Source of the DNA: Candidatus Sumerlaeota bacterium
GTDB taxonomy: Bacteria > Sumerlaeota > Sumerlaeia > JADFCT01
Assembly (NCBI GenBank): GCA_017161665.1
Contig: JADFCT010000171.1
Span: 1-7,990, forward strand
Reading direction: 5' to 3'
Length of the DNA: 7,990 nucleotides
In this document: positions 7,801 through 7,990 of the stretch, piece by piece
How the letters are laid out: every line of letters begins with the position of its first letter
Position numbering within the stretch: position 1 is the first letter of the stretch
Made by a program: the position numbers and the translations under genes
Notes under the pieces: model-generated
What the model saw: only the letters and a program-made list of their open reading frames with translations
Databases searched by the model: none
What the model was told of the DNA's origin: nothing

Positions 7801-7990
7801 GCGCCTGAATGGCGGTGTGGACTATGATTTCCCGGCCAACACAATCATCCCGGCGGGCGGCGTGGCTCTGGTCGTCAACTTCTACACGACGGACACGGCG
7901 CAACTCACCGCTTTCAAAACCCTGTACGGAATCACGGATCCAGCCGTTCAGATATTGGGCCCCTACAGCGGTAATTTATCGAACAGTGGG
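1766..7990 (+). CDS. giant secreted lamin-tail-domain / CotH kinase family multidomain protein, 3' end outside window
   Basis: One frame stays open from ATG 1766 to the last base: 2075 residues with no stop, so the true protein is longer. Order: signal peptide (1-31); LTD1 (32-155); jelly-roll-like domain A (about 173-503) split by a PA14-like module (206-394); CHB_HEX_C-like domain (532-611); CotH-kinase-like domain (620-1085); second CHB_HEX_C-like domain (1093-1372) split by jelly-roll-like domain B (1133-1332); LTD2 (1376-1545); Ig-like domain (1556-1650); LTD3 (1653-1818); LTD4 (1820-1963); LTD5 (from 1968, cut). Proteins of this build are widespread in PVC-type bacteria and are usually annotated as CotH kinase or lamin tail domain proteins. 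The signal peptide puts it outside the cytoplasm; carbohydrate-binding-type domains suggest contact with polysaccharide. Its cell anchor or sorting signal, if any, lies beyond the edge. The job of the whole protein is unknown. Confidence 0.9.
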   Translation, partial: MRYRMYGKRLSGVGVFGLICLLSLGWTDASAQIVINEFMASNSSSIMDSDGDNSDWIELYNPTTSTISLSGWSLTDDSADFTQWTFPNVQMAPGTFLMVFASGKDRRVAGAELHTNFSLSDSGEYLALVKSDGVTISHAYAPAYPSQLTDISYGLGHYSETLIAAGDPIKYYVPDAADAGVDWTATGYEDTGWTEGYTGIGFGAISPLMTVKTYKATGIVDSLAAAEALIANEASQAWVIEGTTEVVDYNDSVSPGHFTNDFRFPGLEAAPGDDYAVEITGNIIIPTAGAYTFGVASDDGFGFSMTRGARTYDFSFPTPRGMNDTLQTFSIAEAGSHAFRLVFYERGGGAGLELFAASGTFSSFTTNFHLVGDVATGGLQVIGGMGDSNLQPLMQGTNATVWTRMHFVVEDPLVFDELLMQMRYEDGFVAFINGVQVASANAPATLNWNSAALSNRPMEQSWDYVTFNLLDYLDALRMGPNVLAIQGLNDAFDDGEFFLLPEMTGADKETKFQYFTNATPGEMNVLGAIDQVGDTKFSVDRGFYSTAFDVDITCKTENSQIRYTLDGSEPTDQNGIDYTGPIRISKTTTLRAAAFRTGWLPSDTDTHTYLFIADVVTQSPSGQAPGPGWPTGSVNGQILNYGMDPDIVNNTTWGPQMDEALLQIPSISLTTNLENLFSPSTGIYVNPYNKGYAWERPTSMEILYPDGEQADLQINCGLRIRGGYSRSPSNPKHAFRMFFRSQYGDSWLEHPLFGDKGAERFKKIDLRTSQNYSWSFDNSNLNTMTRDIFSRDSQGDMGHPYTRGRKYHLYVNGHYWGIYETEERPEARYGQTYFGGEQEDYDVCKTESNAHYIEATDGFTDDYFQLHSLTLAGFETKEAYYRVLGLNPDGTRNPAYPVYVDPIPLIDYMLIIYYTGNYDSPISNFLGNTQCNNVFAIWNRTRADKGWVFLTHDSEHTMRFVAQAEDRTGPWDCYAQQYFNPQTLHQELIKNPEYRMLFADRVRLHLFENGALTPAVASARLRKRTDEISQAIIAESARWGDSKRSTPFTKNDWTAAINGIFNSWFPNRTTTVLNQFKGHSWYPNAVFPTLLINGVATRAAVVPKGAVLTMTHPNDADIYYTLNGREPSTGESIQTQYEDHVWIESNAAKRVFVPTAANGGSTLGLTWTATAFDDAAWTQGTGGVGYERSTTNDFDPYFDIDVEAEMYNKQTSCYIRIPFTLTADQVANTAELMLYAQCDDAMVVFLNGTRVANVNSTPNTLAWDSQANSAVAENNATLWSSYSLTDYTSSLQAGNNVIAIQLLNYGIGSSDLLGNLRLVSKVLVGGQTGPPLHPGATQYTAPITLNETADVFSRAYHLNEWSAYTPGLFLIESAPNDLIISEFLANAEGDDLNKEWIEVFNTTDEAINLHGWTIQDNDGDSHTIQAPDGLMVPARGYAVLGASTDTLLNGGAPVDYAYGADLTLGNSADEIFLMQMDHMVHSVAYGDFTTQPLTVMTVINKTPDTGQAMGMAENYYNGPTAYWIDQVSFYGTENNHGTPGAENDGVDVGAGADSTPPGLIDAWFSRSDRIVLVFDDLLNTPSVETPTNYSMNNAVGSPTEAERTSPLKVELRFPAPLTPEVEYTLTISGIADQFGNALTAPIVTTLQFAKPSLTISEVMYNPPAGDAYEFIELYNTSLDTPVTLNGETFTEGIFYTFPPDTVIPPGGYLVVTRSMSLATFKTYYGLGLDVTVLGPFDGALSNGGETVELRSAAVGGVEILTFEYDDARGWPLAADGGGHSLVPLNKESQPRGWSGYPGNWRASAYMDGSPGQADPEPPIDVLLNEITAHTDVVDPVDPVYDSNDWIELYNGSANSVALSGYYLSDDIANLQKWAIPVGTNIAGKSWLSFDEMNDFHSPITTGFGISKDGESIFLTRIVGDAQDRIVDAVELRGQENGVSLSRYPDGIGYWGQAPRTRDTANAAWNLDLTLNEVMYHPVPSVSNPEDNTSDEYIELVNPTAMPISLWTEAGPWRLNGGVDYDFPANTIIPAGGVALVVNFYTTDTAQLTAFKTLYGITDPAVQILGPYSGNLSNSG
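1859..2230 (+). other. lamin-tail domain 1 (LTD1)
   Basis: Residues 32-155. The hallmarks are IVINEFMASNSS, an acidic loop DSDGDNSDW, the WIELYNPT strand, SLSGWSLTDD, a WTFPN strand, APGTFLMVFASGKDR and NFSLSDSGEYLALVKSDG. LTDs are Ig-fold modules which in bacteria occur on secreted proteins, often with nucleases, CotH domains or surface repeats. Confidence 0.85.
2282..3274 (+). other. jelly-roll-like (galactose-binding-like) domain A, split by a PA14-like insert
   Basis: The left part, residues 173-205, carries DWTATGYEDTGWTEGYTGIG. The right part, residues 395-503, carries RMHFVVEDP, MRYEDGFVAFINGVQVA, LNWNSAAL and NVLAIQGLN. The same motifs occur unbroken in domain B near residues 1166-1304. 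Between the two parts sits a PA14-like module. The fold assignment is by pattern and is inference. Confidence 0.6.
2381..2947 (+). other. PA14-like module inserted in domain A
   Basis: Residues 206-394. Key stretches are YKATGIVDSLAAAEALIAN, ITGNIIIPTAGAYTFGVASD followed by DGFGFSM (residue 298 onward), IAEAGSHAFRLVFYERGG and LELFAASGTFSSF. The GxYTFxxxSDDG pattern is the classic PA14/fibro-slime signature of sugar-binding beta-barrels. A PLM tripeptide occurs at both edges (207-209 and 392-394). Confidence 0.65.
3359..3598 (+). other. chitobiase/beta-hexosaminidase C-terminal-like domain 1 (CHB_HEX_C)
   Basis: Residues 532-611. The signature is FDVDITCKTENSQIRYTLDG followed by SEPTDQNG, YTGPIRISKTTTLRAAAF and the closing TYLF strand. 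This Ig-like module is normally a non-catalytic accessory domain beside glycoside-acting or surface proteins. Confidence 0.75.
3623..5020 (+). other. CotH-kinase-like domain
   Basis: Residues about 620-1085. CotH proteins are atypical protein kinases (B. subtilis CotH phosphorylates spore-coat proteins). Visible here are GLRIRGG (717-723), SRSPSNPKHAFRMFF with Lys732 as the candidate ATP-contacting lysine, RDIFSRDSQGDMGHPYTRGR, YVNGHYWGIYETEERP (812-825 covers NGHYW to ERP), EDYDVCKTESN, IDYMLIIYYTGNYDSP, FLTHDSEHTMRF (Asp953, Glu955) and FADRVRLHLFENGALTP. The HDSEH motif sits where the Mg-binding acidic residues are expected, so activity is plausible but not shown. Role assignments of single residues are inference. 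Confidence 0.8.
5042..5881 (+). other. CHB_HEX_C-like domain 2, split by jelly-roll-like domain B
   Basis: The first half (residues 1093-1132) ends in ADIYYTLNGREPSTGES. The second half (1333-1372) resumes with HPGATQYTAPITLNETADVF and SRAYHLNEWSAYTPGLFLIE. Together they restore the strand order seen in CHB domain 1 (RYTLDGSEPT, then YTGPIRI, then AAAF). Residues 1133-1332 between them form domain B. Confidence 0.65.
5162..5761 (+). other. jelly-roll-like (galactose-binding-like) domain B
   Basis: Residues 1133-1332: SNAAKRVFVPT, TWTATAFDDAAWTQGTGG (from 1166), DIDVEAEMYNKQTSCYIRIP (into residue 1218), LMLYAQCDDAMVVFLNGTRV, LAWDSQANS and NVIAIQLLN (1296-1304). It is the uninterrupted counterpart of domain A and most likely a non-catalytic ligand-binding module. 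Confidence 0.6.
5891..6400 (+). other. lamin-tail domain 2 (LTD2)
   Basis: Residues 1376-1545: DLIISEFLANAEGDDLNKEW, IEVFNTTDEAINLHGWTIQD, VPARGYAVLGAS, LTLGNSADEIFL and the closing GTPGAENDG typical of the end of an LTD. Confidence 0.8.
6431..6715 (+). other. Ig-like domain of SbsA/Big type
   Basis: Residues about 1556-1650: PPGLIDAWFSRSDRIVLVFD, NYSMNN, and EVEYTLTISGIADQFGNAL. The phrase LTISGIADQFGN is the usual end of an SbsA-type Ig-like domain, a spacer module in surface proteins. Confidence 0.6.
6722..7219 (+). other. lamin-tail domain 3 (LTD3)
   Basis: Residues 1653-1818: LTISEVMYNPPAGDAYEFIE, then LYNTSL, FPPDTVIPPGGYLVVTRSMS, TFKTYYG, GPFDGALSNGG (1734-1744), and the closing GSPGQADPEP. 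It is the subtype that recurs in LTD5. Confidence 0.8.
7223..7654 (+). other. lamin-tail domain 4 (LTD4)
   Basis: Residues 1820-1963: VLLNEITAHTDV, a VDPVDPV loop, DWIELYNGSANSVALSGYYL, SDDIANLQKWAIP, FGISKDGESIFLT and YPDGIGYWGQ. It resembles LTD1 more than LTD3 or LTD5. Confidence 0.8.
7262..7282 (+). repeat. tandem 9-base repeat inside LTD4
   Basis: GTCGATCCC occurs twice head to tail (7262-7270 and 7271-7279), followed by a partial GTC. It encodes VDPVDPV in the variable loop before the WIELYN strand, so it changes length in frame. Confidence 0.7.
7667..7990 (+). other. lamin-tail domain 5 (LTD5), cut by the window edge
   Basis: Residues 1968-2075: LTLNEVMYHPVPS, DEYIELVNPTAMPISLW, FPANTIIPAGGVALVV, TAFKTLYG and GPYSGNLSNSG. 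It matches LTD3 closely in its second half. The gene continues beyond the window. Confidence 0.8.

Noticed and set aside
1..7990. CRISPR array, tRNA, rRNA, phage or toxin-antitoxin genes
   Set aside because: No regularly spaced repeats, no tRNA-like cloverleaf, and no phage or antitoxin-type small genes were seen; the repeats found are within the proteins or are short single hairpins.

Overview
The window looks like chromosome from a free-living or environmental bacterium of the PVC-type world (Verrucomicrobiota, Kiritimatiellota, Lentisphaerota or Planctomycetota) or a similar group such as Hydrogenedentota or Sumerlaeota. This is inferred from gene style: a giant secreted lamin-tail/CotH protein, a stand-alone type II/IV pseudopilin with the FTLIELLVVIAII signature, and an Rhs (YD-repeat) protein. 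The DNA is moderately GC-rich. Nothing in it names a species, and no tRNA, rRNA, CRISPR array or transposase gene is visible.

Layout. (1) Positions 3-530, + strand: the 3' end of an Rhs/YD-repeat gene that enters from the left. It stops without the usual Rhs core and looks truncated. (2) Positions 531-691: a short convergent gap with two small inverted repeats. (3) Positions 692-1417, - strand: a complete pseudopilin gene. (4) Positions 1418-1765: a divergent intergenic region with a possible pseudopilin promoter and, ahead of the big gene, a leader with several complementary segments that may fold as a structured RNA. (5) Positions 1766-7990, + strand: one uninterrupted reading frame of 2075 codons that has no stop and runs off the right edge. 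It has a signal peptide, five lamin-tail (LTD) domains (the last one cut), two jelly-roll-like carbohydrate-binding-type domains, a PA14-like module, two chitobiase C-terminal (CHB_HEX_C) type domains, a CotH-kinase-type domain and an Ig-like domain.

The three genes do not form an operon: Rhs and pseudopilin are convergent, and pseudopilin and the giant gene are divergent. Their common theme is the cell surface and secretion, but no direct functional link can be read from the sequence. The most notable content is the giant protein's nested architecture, in which two of its domains appear to be split by other domains, together with the potentially structured leader in front of it. I see no clear sign of a new defence or mobile system.
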